Source of the DNA: Streptomyces formicae
GTDB lineage: Bacteria > Actinomycetota > Actinomycetes > Streptomycetales > Streptomycetaceae
Length of the DNA stretch: 64,000 nucleotides
Assembly: GCF_002556545.1 (NCBI RefSeq)
Contig: NZ_CP022685.1
Coordinates: forward strand, 8,224,001 to 8,288,000
Reading direction: 5' to 3'
Part shown: positions 23,095 to 31,111 of the stretch, piece by piece
Position numbering within the stretch: position 1 is the stretch's first letter
Layout of the letters: each line of letters opens with the position of its first letter
Position numbers and translations under genes: made by a program
Notes under the pieces: model-generated
Databases searched by the model: none
What the model saw: only the letters and a program-made list of their open reading frames with translations
Told to the model about the DNA's origin: nothing

Positions 23095-24738
23095 CTAGTC
23101 CGAATACCCGACAGCTTCTGTCTTCTTTTCCTGGGTGATTTCGGTCAGCTCGCCATCGAGCCGCAGCCACCGCGTGATGCCGATGGACTCCAGGAACGGC
23201 AGGTCGTGGCTGGCCACGATCAGCGCGCCCCGGTAGGACTCCAGAGCCGTCGAGAGCTGTCTCACGCTCGCCATGTCGAGGTTGTTCGTCGGCTCGTCGA
23301 GCATCAGGAGCTGCGGCGCGGGCTCGGCGAGCAGCAGCGCCGCGAGCGCGGCGCGGAACCGCTCGCCGCCCGACAGGGTCGCCGCCCGCTGATCGGCCTT
23401 GGCCCCCTTGAAGAGGAACCGGGCAAGGCGCGCCCTGACGCGGTTGTTGGTCGCGTCGGGAGCATACGCCCGTACGTTCTCCACGACGGTCAGCTCGTCG
23501 TCGAGCACGTCGAGGCGCTGCGGCAGGAACCGCATCGGCACGTGCGGGAGAGCCTCGCCGGAGACCGCGGGGAGCTCCCCGGCGATCGTACGGAGCAGCG
23601 TGGTCTTGCCCGCGCCGTTCCGCCCGATCAGCGCGATCCGCTCGGGGCCGCGCAGCTCGAACTCGCCCTTCACCCGGGCGCCGTAGCAGAGTTCGAGGCC
23701 GCTCAGGGTGAGCACGGTGCGCCCCGGATGGACCAGGGTGTGGGGCAGGTCGACGCGGATCTCGTCGTCGTCCCGCACCGCCTCGACGGCGTCGTCCAGA
23801 CGTTCCTTGGCCTCGGCGAGCTTCTCCTGGTGCATGATGCGGTGCTTGCCCGCCGACTCCTGCGCGGCCCGCTTGCGCGCGCCCGCGAGGATCTTCGGCA
23901 GGCTCCCGCTGTCCTGGATCTTCTGGCCGTACCGCTTGCGGCGAGCCAACTTGACCTGGGCGTCGGCCAGATCGCGCTTCTGCTTGCGCAGGTCGGACTC
24001 GGCGACGCGCACCATGCGCTCCGCCGCCTCCTGTTCGACGGCGAGGGCCTCCTCGTAGGCGGAGAAGTTGCCGCCGTACCAGGTGACCTCGCCGTCGCGC
24101 AGATCGGCGATCTGGTCCACGAGGTCGAGGAGTTCGCGGTCGTGGCTGACCACGACCAGGACCCCGGACCACGCGTCGACGGCCGCGTAAAGGCGCCGAC
24201 GGGCGTACAGATCAAGGTTGTTGGTGGGTTCGTCGAGCAGCAGTACGTCGGGCCTGCGCAGCAGCAGCGCGGCCAGGCGCAGCAGCACCGACTCGCCGCC
24301 GGACACCTCGCCCGACGTGCGGTCGAGGCCGATGTGGCCGAGCCCGAGCTGGTCGAGGGTGGCGCGGGCGCGCTCCTCGACGTCCCAGTCGTCGCCGACC
24401 GCGGTGAAGTGTTCTTCGGCGGCGTCGCCCGCCTCGATGGCGTGCAGGGCGGCGCGGCGCTCGGCGATGCCGAGCACCTCGTCGACGCGCAGCCCGGTGT
24501 CCAGGGTGACGTTCTGCGGCAGGTAGCCGACCTCACCGGTGACCTTGACGGTCCCTTCGGTGGGCTTCAGCTCACCGGCGAGCAGCTTCAACAGGGTGGA
24601 CTTTCCCGACCCGTTGGTGCCGATGAGGCCGGTCCTGCCGGGTCCGAAGGCGATCTGGAGTCCGTCGAAGACACCGGTGCCGTCCGGCCAGCCGAAGGTG
24701 AGCGAGGTGCAGGTGAGGGAGAGGGGGGAGGTTGACAT
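23095..24738 (-). CDS. ABC-F ATPase, ribosome-protection type
   Basis: A 547-residue protein with two ABC domains and no membrane segments. The first has GTNGSGKST (from residue 40), SGEVSGGESVLLRLA and LLLDEPTNNLDL. The second has GRNGAGKTT, TLSGGERFRAALA and LMLDEPTNNLDM. The interdomain linker is long, charged and helical (about 225-325, with QEAAERMVRVAESDLRKQK and RRKRYGQK). ABC-F proteins of this build bind the ribosomal E-site and can displace antibiotics or relieve stalling. The second Walker A lacks nothing, so it should hydrolyse ATP. Resistance or housekeeping roles cannot be separated by sequence alone. Confidence 0.85.
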   Translation of the reverse strand: MSTSPLSLTCTSLTFGWPDGTGVFDGLQIAFGPGRTGLIGTNGSGKSTLLKLLAGELKPTEGTVKVTGEVGYLPQNVTLDTGLRVDEVLGIAERRAALHAIEAGDAAEEHFTAVGDDWDVEERARATLDQLGLGHIGLDRTSGEVSGGESVLLRLAALLLRRPDVLLLDEPTNNLDLYARRRLYAAVDAWSGVLVVVSHDRELLDLVDQIADLRDGEVTWYGGNFSAYEEALAVEQEAAERMVRVAESDLRKQKRDLADAQVKLARRKRYGQKIQDSGSLPKILAGARKRAAQESAGKHRIMHQEKLAEAKERLDDAVEAVRDDDEIRVDLPHTLVHPGRTVLTLSGLELCYGARVKGEFELRGPERIALIGRNGAGKTTLLRTIAGELPAVSGEALPHVPMRFLPQRLDVLDDELTVVENVRAYAPDATNNRVRARLARFLFKGAKADQRAATLSGGERFRAALAALLLAEPAPQLLMLDEPTNNLDMASVRQLSTALESYRGALIVASHDLPFLESIGITRWLRLDGELTEITQEKKTEAVGYSD

Positions 24739-24878
24739 ACGGGCCTCGCGGTTGCGTGGTGTGGAGCGCGGTCAGGGGCAACGCGTTCGAGACACCGCGG
24801 CGGGGTGAGGCCGGAGAGGAGAGAGGGCCTGTGCCGGGGGGACGGGACGGCTCGGATGCCGAGGTCGCACAACGACGT

Positions 24879-24899
24879 ACACAGCGGTGACAGCTGTGT
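24879..24899. promoter_or_regulatory. Inverted repeat upstream of the ABC-F gene
   Basis: acacagc-ggtgac-agctgtgt contains perfect 7-nt arms (24879-24885 and 24893-24899), 140-160 bp upstream of the ABC-F start. It could be an operator or part of an attenuating leader, a control mode common for ABC-F genes. I see no convincing short leader peptide. The rest of the 279-bp gap (24739-25017) shows only promoter-like A/T at cgttttattgtgg before the GPP34 gene. Confidence 0.35.
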
Positions 24900-25017
24900 G
24901 ACGCGGTGTCTCATGACCTCAGACGAGCAACGTCCTTCTCCTATCGACGGCAACAGAACCGCTGTACACCGTAGGAAGGGCCCGCGGGCATGTCAACGTT
25001 TTATTGTGGGAGGCGCC

Positions 25018-25698
25018 GTGCACCACGGAACGCTGTCACTGCCCGCCAGGCTCTTCCTGCTGGCCTGGAACACGCACCGGGGCAAGATCACCGGCGCACC
25101 CGATCTGCACCTGGCGGTCAGGGCGGGCGCGCTCGCCGAGCTGGCCCAGCGCGGCGTGCTCTTCGAGGAGGACCGCGTCGTCACCCCGGTCATCGGCGCC
25201 CGCACCGGCGACACGGCGCTCGACGCACTGGCCGAACTGATCGAGCAGTCCCGGCCGCGCACCTGGCGAGGCTGGCTGACGCACCGCTCGCGCGGCACCC
25301 TGAGCGCGGTCCGCGACCAGCTGGTCGCGCACGGCTATCTGCGGACGGAGCGCGGCCGGGTCCTCGGTCTCTTCCCCGCAAGGCGCTACGCACTGGAGCG
25401 GGTGGGACACGTGGAAGTGCTGCACGCGGAGGCACTCGCGGTGCTGCACGGCAAGCAGCCGGTCGCCGAGGTGCCCGAGGAAGACGCGGCCCTGGTCATG
25501 TGCGCGGCCACCGGCAAACTGCGCACGATCGTCACGGGCAAGGACCGCAGGCGCTACCGGGACAGGATCGACGAGCTGACCGAGCGGGCCGGTGGCGCGT
25601 CGCCCGAGCTGCGGGCGGTGATGGAGAACCTCCGCAAGGCGCTCGCGTCGGCCATCTCGTCGGCCGAGGCGGCCCGCGCTTCGGGTGGGGGCGGGTGA
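25018..25698 (+). CDS. GPP34 family protein (GOLPH3-like)
   Basis: A 226-residue protein from the GTG at 25018, with gtgggaggc before it. It matches the GPP34/GOLPH3 fold: SLPARLFLLAWNTHRGKI, LAVRAGALAELAQRGVL, then RTWRGWLTHR, VRDQLVAHGYLRTERGRVLGLFPARRYAL and an all-helical C-terminus. Eukaryotic GOLPH3 binds phosphatidylinositol-4-phosphate; the role of the many Streptomyces paralogues is not known. They are probably peripheral membrane proteins. The gene is divergent from the ABC-F gene and ends in a Gly/Ala tail. Confidence 0.85.
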   Translation: MHHGTLSLPARLFLLAWNTHRGKITGAPDLHLAVRAGALAELAQRGVLFEEDRVVTPVIGARTGDTALDALAELIEQSRPRTWRGWLTHRSRGTLSAVRDQLVAHGYLRTERGRVLGLFPARRYALERVGHVEVLHAEALAVLHGKQPVAEVPEEDAALVMCAATGKLRTIVTGKDRRRYRDRIDELTERAGGASPELRAVMENLRKALASAISSAEAARASGGGG

Positions 25699-25759
25699 GA
25701 CCGGGAGGCGGAGGGCGGACGGCGGAGGCCGGAGCGTGGGTCGCTGCGTCAGGCGGCGC

Positions 25760-26176
25760 TCAGCAGGCGTCGCGCATCAGCTCGGCGAGGTCCTGGTCCA
25801 GATCGACGTGCCGGTGCTCCTGGCCGACGGGGACCAGGGCCATGGTGCGGTGCAGGAAGTGGCGGAGCTCGCCGGTGCGCACGTGGACGATCGCGGTGCC
25901 CTCGGGCGCGTGGAACTCCACGACCGTGCGGTCGAAGCCGTAGGGGCGCACGCGCACGTCGCCGTCGCCGACCGCCCGCTCCACCCCGTGGTTCAGCAGT
26001 TCACGGGCGAAGGTCCAGTAGACCTCCACGCCCTCCAGCGTCGCGGGAGCCGGGAAACTCATGCGGACGGCGAAGGGGTCCCGCTGGTCGTAGTGGAGTG
26101 TCGCGGGAATGGTCGGCATCCGCGGCGCGGCGGCGACGAGGCGGGCCTCTACGGCTTGCTCGATGACGGTGGACAA
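25760..26176 (-). CDS. SsgA-like sporulation and cell division protein (SALP)
   Basis: About 138 residues from a TTG at 26176, chosen because agggag lies 6 nt before it. A GTG at 26191 would add five residues but has no ribosome binding site. The family core is clear: PATLHYDQRDPFAVRMSF, VYWTFARELLNHGVERAVGDGDVRVRPYG, EFHAPEGTAIVHVRTGELRHFLHRTMALVPVGQE and a final DLDQDLAELM. SsgA-like proteins occur in morphologically complex actinomycetes and steer septum or spore-wall placement. Which of the SsgA-G groups this belongs to cannot be decided here. Confidence 0.88.
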   Translation of the reverse strand: MSTVIEQAVEARLVAAAPRMPTIPATLHYDQRDPFAVRMSFPAPATLEGVEVYWTFARELLNHGVERAVGDGDVRVRPYGFDRTVVEFHAPEGTAIVHVRTGELRHFLHRTMALVPVGQEHRHVDLDQDLAELMRDAC

Positions 26177-26390
26177 CGCCTGCTCCCTCACTGACTGCTT
26201 GACGACTGGGGTCGGGCACTTGAATAGACGACGGAATGACGAGATCCGTGCACACGGAGGGCGGGTCAGACCGAGTGACCTCTGTCACCGCGACACCGTC
26301 CGGGCGCCCACGGTTCCCTGCGATCACCGACGGGGGGACCCCTTCCGGCCATCTGGACGAGGCCCGGCGAGTCGGCTAGCTTCGCCCGCC

Positions 26391-27509
26391 ATGAGGGGCA
26401 TGGGGAAGTCGAAGTCGTTGAGGCGCACGGTACTCGTGGGACTGTGCGGTGCCGCACTGGCGGGAGCCGCGCTCGTGCCGCCCGCCGCCGCTCTCGCGGA
26501 CGCGGGTGACGCCGGGGGACCGGCCGCCGAACGGTCGCTGAGCTGGCAGCTCAAGAAGAGCGGGACCGACGCGCGGTTCCGCGGCCTGGCCGCCGTCGGT
26601 CCCGACGCGGCCTGGGTGGCCGGTACCAAGGGGACCGTGCTGCGGACCTCCGACGGCGGCCAGACCTGGCGCGATGTCTCCCCGCCGGGCGCCTCCGCGC
26701 TCGAATTCCGTGACGTGGAGGCCTTCGACGGCCGCCGCGCCGTGGTGCTCGCCATCGGCGAGGGCGAGGCGTCGCGGGTGCTGCGCACCGAGGACGGCGG
26801 AGCGACCTGGACGGAGTCCTTCCGCAACACCGACGCCAAGGCGTTCTACGACTGCGTGACCTTCTTCGACCGCCGCCACGGCCTCGCCATGAGCGACCCG
26901 GTCGACGGCAGGTTCCGCATCCTGTCCACCGCCGACGGCGGCCGCTCCTGGAAGGTGCTGCCGAACACCGGCATGCCCCCGGCCCAGGAGGGCGAGTCCG
27001 GCTTCGCGGCCAGCGGCCAGTGCCTGGTGAGTTCGGGCCCGCGCGACGTGTGGCTGGCCACCGGCGGGGCGTCGCGCGCGCGGGTCCTGCACTCCGAGGA
27101 CCGGGGCCTGACCTGGCGGGCGACCGACGCGCCGATCCCGGCGGGCGACCCGGCCCGCGGCGTGTTCGGGCTCGCGTTCCGCGACCGTACGCACGGGATC
27201 GCGGTCGGCGGCGACTACCGGGCCGACCAGCCGTCCCCGAAGGCGGCGGCGGTGACCGGGAACGGCGGCCGCGACTGGGACCCGTCCCACCGGCCGCCGC
27301 CCGCCTACCGCTCGGGCGTCGCCTGGTTCCCGCACAGCCGCTCCACGGCGCTCGCGGTCGGCCCGACAGGCACCGACGTCACGAGGGACGGCGGGCGCAC
27401 CTGGCGGACGGTCGACACCGGGTCGTACGACACGGTCGACTGTGCCGGGGCGCGGGGCTGCTGGGCCGCGGGCGAGAAGGGGCGGATCGCACGCCTGGAG
27501 AGGCGCTGA
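26391..27509 (+). CDS. Secreted BNR/Ycf48-like beta-propeller protein
   Basis: A 372-residue protein with a cleavable signal peptide (basic start, then LVGLCGAALAGAALVPPAAALA). The mature part has repeated Asp-box (BNR) motifs of the S-x-D-G-G-x-T-W type: TSDGGQTWRDV, TEDGGATWTES, STADGGRSWKVL, SEDRGLTWRA, GNGGRDWDP and TRDGGRTWRTV. These make about six or seven blades like Ycf48/HCF136 or sialidase propellers. No sialidase catalytic set is seen. The protein is probably extracellular and binds something; its function is unknown. Confidence 0.82.
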   Translation: MRGMGKSKSLRRTVLVGLCGAALAGAALVPPAAALADAGDAGGPAAERSLSWQLKKSGTDARFRGLAAVGPDAAWVAGTKGTVLRTSDGGQTWRDVSPPGASALEFRDVEAFDGRRAVVLAIGEGEASRVLRTEDGGATWTESFRNTDAKAFYDCVTFFDRRHGLAMSDPVDGRFRILSTADGGRSWKVLPNTGMPPAQEGESGFAASGQCLVSSGPRDVWLATGGASRARVLHSEDRGLTWRATDAPIPAGDPARGVFGLAFRDRTHGIAVGGDYRADQPSPKAAAVTGNGGRDWDPSHRPPPAYRSGVAWFPHSRSTALAVGPTGTDVTRDGGRTWRTVDTGSYDTVDCAGARGCWAAGEKGRIARLERR

Positions 27510-27514
27510 GCGCT

Positions 27515-27590
27515 CCGTGAGGGGCGCGGGGCCGTATCATCCGCGGCTCCGCCGCGGGGCGCGACCAGCCCCCACCGGCCCGCAGGCCGA
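27515..27590. repeat. Streptomyces intergenic palindromic repeat, terminator-like
   Basis: Contains the hairpin ccgcgg-ctccg-ccgcgg (27541-27557) followed by gcgcgaccagcccccaccgg. The latter recurs almost unchanged after the repeat at 40526-40639 (gcgcgatcagcccccaccgg). It lies between convergent genes, so it can serve as a two-way terminator. Confidence 0.6.
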
Positions 27591-27609
27591 AGGCCGCACC
27601 TCCAGCGGA

Positions 27610-27909
27610 CTACGCGGGCAACTGCTCACGGTACGCGTCGAGTCCAGGCGCCGTCTTCGTCGCGATGAACTCGATGATGCGGTACTCGCAGACCCCGGCG
27701 ATCGTGAACGGGTCCCTCGCGGTGATCTCCTCGATCCGCGCGCGGTCGTCCGCGACGGCGATGATCACGCCGCCGTCGCGCGGGTTCTTGCGCCCGGACG
27801 CGATGAAGACACCGGCCTCGTACAGCTCGTCGAGCCACGCCACGTGGGCCTCCAGGTGCTCGTCGACGGCGGAGACGGGCGCGGTGTAGGTCAATTCGAG
27901 AATGAACAT
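27610..27909 (-). CDS. YciI family protein
   Basis: A 99-residue protein of the YciI/YCII fold (dimeric ferredoxin-like). It has MFILELTYTAPVSAVDEHLEAHVAWLDELYEAGVF, which holds the conserved H and D, then ASGRKNPRDGGVIIA and DPFTIAGVCEYRIIEF. It is sometimes a dehydrochlorinase-like or small-molecule-binding enzyme, with the catalytic role unproved for most members. The ATG at 27909 is the only start that gives the full fold. It is followed on the same strand, after the repeat, by nothing else. Confidence 0.88.
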   Translation of the reverse strand: MFILELTYTAPVSAVDEHLEAHVAWLDELYEAGVFIASGRKNPRDGGVIIAVADDRARIEEITARDPFTIAGVCEYRIIEFIATKTAPGLDAYREQLPA

Positions 27910-27919
27910 GATCGTGAGG

Positions 27920-28402
27920 CTACCCGGCGGCTCCCGGCACCCCGCCGGGGCGCCGGACGGTCCGGGCTCCCGGCACCCGGACCATGAAGACGTCGACCGG
28001 GTCCTCGCTCTCCACCGTGAAGCCGTGCCGCTCGTAGAGCCTGCGGGCGTCGCTGCCCTGGAGGACGTTGAGGCGTACGGTCGCACCCTCGGCGTCGGTG
28101 CGCCCCAGGAGCGTGCCGAGGACGGCCGAGCCGATGCCCCGCCCCTGGACCCGTGGGTCCAGGAAGAAGTGTTCGAGCCAGTACGCGGAATCGGCGGGGC
28201 GCAGGGCGACACAGCCGACGAAGGCGCCGTCCGACTCGATCACCGAGGTCTGCTCGGGCCGGAAGGCGTCCCGGAAGCGCTGGCGCACGCGGTGCGGATC
28301 GAACCTGCCGAGCCGCTCCAGGTCGGGCCGCATCACCACGGCCCGAAGCTCGACGATCGTCTCCCTGTCCGCGGCCCCGGCGGAGCGCAGTGCCCATCCC
28401 AT
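27920..28402 (-). CDS. GNAT family N-acetyltransferase
   Basis: A 160-residue GNAT protein. Acetyl-CoA-binding motif A is visible as YWLEHFFLDPRVQGRGIGSAVLGTLL (Q/R-x-x-G-x-G/A form RVQGRGIGS), followed by LNVLQGSDARRLYERHGFTV. The last 15 residues are Pro/Gly/Arg-rich. The acceptor substrate is unknown. It lies 10 bp upstream of the YciI gene on the same strand and probably shares its transcript. Confidence 0.87.
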   Translation of the reverse strand: MGWALRSAGAADRETIVELRAVVMRPDLERLGRFDPHRVRQRFRDAFRPEQTSVIESDGAFVGCVALRPADSAYWLEHFFLDPRVQGRGIGSAVLGTLLGRTDAEGATVRLNVLQGSDARRLYERHGFTVESEDPVDVFMVRVPGARTVRRPGGVPGAAG

Positions 28403-28459
28403 GATCCAAGTATCCCGAGGGGCGCGGGAGACGGTACGGCGGGTGTGGGGGAGGACCGG

Positions 28460-29011
28460 TCAGGCGCGTCCTGCCCGGTACTCGGGGGCCAGGACCGCCC
28501 ACATCTGCTTGTCGTGGCGCGCGCCGTCGTAGGGCCACGCGCCCCGGCGCACGCCCTCCAGGGTCATGCCCAGCCGCTTGGCCACCGCGGCGCTGCGGTC
28601 GTTGTCCGCCCGGCAGTGCCACTCGGCGCGGAACAGACCCCGGGTGGTGAACGCCCAGTCGAGCAGCGTGCGGCAGGCCCCGGTGATCAGGCCGTGGCCC
28701 TCGCCCGACGGCTCCAGCCAGCAGCCGATCTCACAGGTGCCCGACGCGGCGTCGAGGGCCACGAACATCACTCCGCCGATCAGTGTGCCCTCGCGCCAGA
28801 TGCCGAAGAGGCGGGCGCCGTCGGCGGCCTGGCGCTCCGCGTAGCGGCGCAGGGTGGCCCGCGCGCCCTCGACGTCGTCCGTGACGAAGGCGGGGCCGAC
28901 CCACGGCCGGATGTGCTCGCGAGCGCGGTCGAGGTGGGCGGCGAACTCCTCGGCGTGCCACGGCTCCAGCGGTCGGAGCTGGGCGTCGTCCCGCAGCGGC
29001 AGGGAGAACAT
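28460..29011 (-). CDS. GNAT acetyltransferase, RimJ/RimL type
   Basis: A 183-residue protein. It begins MFSLPLRDDAQLRPLEPWHAEEFAAHLDR and has CEIGCWLEPSGEGHGLITGACRTLLDWAF and HCRADNDRSAAVAKRLGMTLEGV, the hallmarks of RimJ/RimL-like N-acetyltransferases acting on protein N-termini or small amines. It starts at the ATG at 29011 after gaggtcaccc. It is divergent from a TetR gene 51 bp away, which suggests that TetR controls it. Confidence 0.87.
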   Translation of the reverse strand: MFSLPLRDDAQLRPLEPWHAEEFAAHLDRAREHIRPWVGPAFVTDDVEGARATLRRYAERQAADGARLFGIWREGTLIGGVMFVALDAASGTCEIGCWLEPSGEGHGLITGACRTLLDWAFTTRGLFRAEWHCRADNDRSAAVAKRLGMTLEGVRRGAWPYDGARHDKQMWAVLAPEYRAGRA

Positions 29012-29062
29012 GGGTGACCTCGCATTCACAAAACAAACGTTATGATTATGTACGGTAGCAGC
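29012..29062. promoter_or_regulatory. Divergent promoter between RimL-like and TetR genes
   Basis: 51 bp with an A/T-rich core (cacaaaacaaacgttatgattatgtac) unlike the surrounding G+C. It must hold both promoters and the TetR site; the centre aacgtt (29036-29041) is symmetric. Confidence 0.5.
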
Positions 29063-29653
29063 ATGCCACGCCCCAAGGGAGATCACGAGGCCCGCCGCCG
29101 CGATGTGTCGGAAGCGGTCTGGCGCGTCCTTGCCGCGCACGGGTTCGGGGGTCTGACGATGCGCGCCGTCGCCGCCGAACTCGGCGCGACCACCGGCCTG
29201 CTCACGCACTACTTCCCGGCCAAGCGCGACCTGGTCGCCTACGCCCTCGACCTGCTCGCCGCCCGCAGCGCCGCGCGGCCCCGGCGGGCCGCGGGCGCGG
29301 GGATCGCCGCCGTCCGCGCCGCCCTGCTCGACATCCTGCCGCTCACCGACGAGGCCACCGCGAGCAACCGCGTCTGGGTCTCCTCCTGGGACGTGGCGCT
29401 CGCCGATCCCGAGCTGAGCGCCGCGCACGGCCGCAGGTACGAGCAGAGCAGGGACAAGCTGCGCGACCTGATGGCGGCGGCGCAGGAGCGGGGCGAGCTG
29501 CCCGCGGGGGACCCGGCGGACCTCGCCGCCGGGGCCCAGTCCTTCGTGCTCGGCCTGGTGGTGCAAGCCCTGTTCAGCCCCGCCCGGTTCCCGCCGGGGC
29601 GCCAGACGGAGCTGCTGGACGGCTACTTGGCCGCGCTGGGCTCGCAGCCCTGA
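29063..29653 (+). CDS. TetR family transcriptional regulator
   Basis: A 196-residue protein. The ATG at 29063 gives the usual short basic start (MPRPKGDHEARRRDV); an ATG at 29042 would add seven unlikely residues. The helix-turn-helix is LTMRAVAAELGATTGLLTHYFPAKRDLVAYAL. The C-terminal TetR ligand domain includes WVSSWDVALADPELSAAH and ends VVQALFSPARFPPGRQTELLDGYLAAL. It likely represses the divergent acetyltransferase and itself. Its 3' end overlaps the convergent secreted-protein gene by 31 bp. Confidence 0.9.
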   Translation: MPRPKGDHEARRRDVSEAVWRVLAAHGFGGLTMRAVAAELGATTGLLTHYFPAKRDLVAYALDLLAARSAARPRRAAGAGIAAVRAALLDILPLTDEATASNRVWVSSWDVALADPELSAAHGRRYEQSRDKLRDLMAAAQERGELPAGDPADLAAGAQSFVLGLVVQALFSPARFPPGRQTELLDGYLAALGSQP

Positions 29654-30078
29654 ACCGGACAGTCGCGCACGGTGACGTACACGACGGGCGAGACGGCGCC
29701 GCCGCCCGTCATGCGCAGCGCGTTGCGCCCCCGGTAGTCGAGCACGACCCGCAGCGAGTACGTCCCGCGCGCTGTGGTGCGCACCGTCGCGGGCAGGCCC
29801 ACCCACCGCTCGCCCTGCTTCTGTTGGAGGGCGACGGGGGTGCCGGGCGGCAGGTGCGCTGCCGTGCCGAGGACGCGGAACTCCTCCGAGGGCCGCACGG
29901 TGCTCCGCGTGGCCTGAGCGGTGAGCGTGGGACGGGGTGCCGTAGTTGTGGCCGCCGCCGGTTGCGGGGGCGGGTCGGCGACCGGGCGCGGCGTCGCGGT
30001 CGCCGGTGCCGCCAGGGCGCCGAGGAGCACGGCCGTGGCCGCGATGGCGGAGAAGGAGGCGTACTTCGTGCGGTTCAT
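29623..30078 (-). CDS. Small secreted protein of unknown function
   Basis: About 151 residues from the ATG at 30078. An N-terminal signal (AAVLLGALAAPATA region) is followed by a Pro/Ala/Thr linker and an approximately 95-residue beta-rich domain (RSTVRPSEEFRVLGTAAHLPPGTPVALQQ, then RGTYSLRVVLDYRGRNALRM). This resembles the Ig-like or Big-type domains of secreted Streptomyces proteins. Two cysteines near the end (RDCPVQGC) could form a disulfide. No enzymatic motif is seen. It is convergent and overlapping with the TetR gene. Confidence 0.72.
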   Translation of the reverse strand: MNRTKYASFSAIAATAVLLGALAAPATATPRPVADPPPQPAAATTTAPRPTLTAQATRSTVRPSEEFRVLGTAAHLPPGTPVALQQKQGERWVGLPATVRTTARGTYSLRVVLDYRGRNALRMTGGGAVSPVVYVTVRDCPVQGCEPSAAK

Positions 30079-30274
30079 GGTCAACGTGCCGTCCCGGCCT
30101 AGATGCGGATCGTCTGCCGCCTCAACATAGGCAGGACGTACCGAAACGTGAGGAATCGACTCGCTCCGATCCTCCGGAACTCCGCTTGCGTGAACTGGTG
30201 TGCGCCACGCGACGGTTGACGCGTAGGTTGTGCGATGAACGATTCAGGCCACGGTGGAGAGACGGACGGGAACC

Positions 30275-31093
30275 ATGACCGACCACGCGACGACGCCCGG
30301 ACCCGCGGCGGCACACCAGAGCATCGACACCTCGGTGCCGCACTCCGCCCGGATCTGGAACTACTGGCTGGGCGGGAAGGACAACTACCCCGTCGACGAG
30401 GCGGCGGGCGACGCCTACAGCGCCGTCTTCCCCGGCATCGTCACCGTCGCAAGGAGCAGCCGCGCCTTCCTGCGGCGCGCCATCACGCACCTGGTCACCG
30501 ACGCGGGCATCCGGCAGTTCCTGGACATCGGCACCGGCCTGCCGACCGTCGACAACACCCACGAGGTGGCCCAGCGGCTCGCGCCCGATGCGCGGATCGT
30601 CTACGTCGACCACGACCCGATGGTCCTGGCGCACGCCCGCGCCCTGCTGACGTCCACCCCCGAGGGTGCGACCGCCTACGTCGACGCCACCCTGTCGGAT
30701 CCGGACCGCATCCTGGCGTCCGCCGCCGAGACGCTGGACCTCACCCGCCCCACCGCCCTGATCCTCAGCAACATCCTCGGCCACATGCCCGACTACGACC
30801 AGGCGCGGGAGATCGTCGGACGCCTGGTGGACGCGCTGCCGTCCGGCAGCTACCTGGTCATCAACGACGGTTCGCGGGGCATCGACGCCGCCTACGAAGC
30901 GGCCCAGGACGGCTACAACGCGTCCGGCGCCGTGCCCTACTTCCTGCGTCCCGTCGACCAGATCGCCGCCTTCTTCGACGGTCTCGAACTCCTCGAACCC
31001 GGCGTCGTCTCCGTGCCCTGCTGGCGGCCCGACGCCGACGCCGAGGCCGCCGAGCCCATCGGGGAGCACGGCGGCCTGGCCTTCAAGCGCTGA
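30275..31093 (+). CDS. SAM-dependent methyltransferase, DUF574 type
   Basis: A 272-residue protein from the ATG at 30275 (gacggacggg upstream). The family signature SIDTSVPHSARIWNYWLGGKDNYPVDEAAGD opens it. It continues with SAM-binding FLDIGTGLPTVDNTHEVAQ, the acidic VYVDHDPMVLAHARALL and ALILSNILGHM. This family is much expanded in Streptomyces, and the methyl acceptors are unknown for nearly all members. Soluble. It is convergent with the flotillin gene. Confidence 0.9.
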   Translation: MTDHATTPGPAAAHQSIDTSVPHSARIWNYWLGGKDNYPVDEAAGDAYSAVFPGIVTVARSSRAFLRRAITHLVTDAGIRQFLDIGTGLPTVDNTHEVAQRLAPDARIVYVDHDPMVLAHARALLTSTPEGATAYVDATLSDPDRILASAAETLDLTRPTALILSNILGHMPDYDQAREIVGRLVDALPSGSYLVINDGSRGIDAAYEAAQDGYNASGAVPYFLRPVDQIAAFFDGLELLEPGVVSVPCWRPDADAEAAEPIGEHGGLAFKR

Positions 31094-31111
31094 CGGGGCG
31101 CGGCGCGGCGG

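Noticed and set aside
24739..24953. Possible leader peptide for the ABC-F gene
   Set aside because: The only minus-strand frame is long and runs into the gene in another frame; no short stalled peptide is visible.
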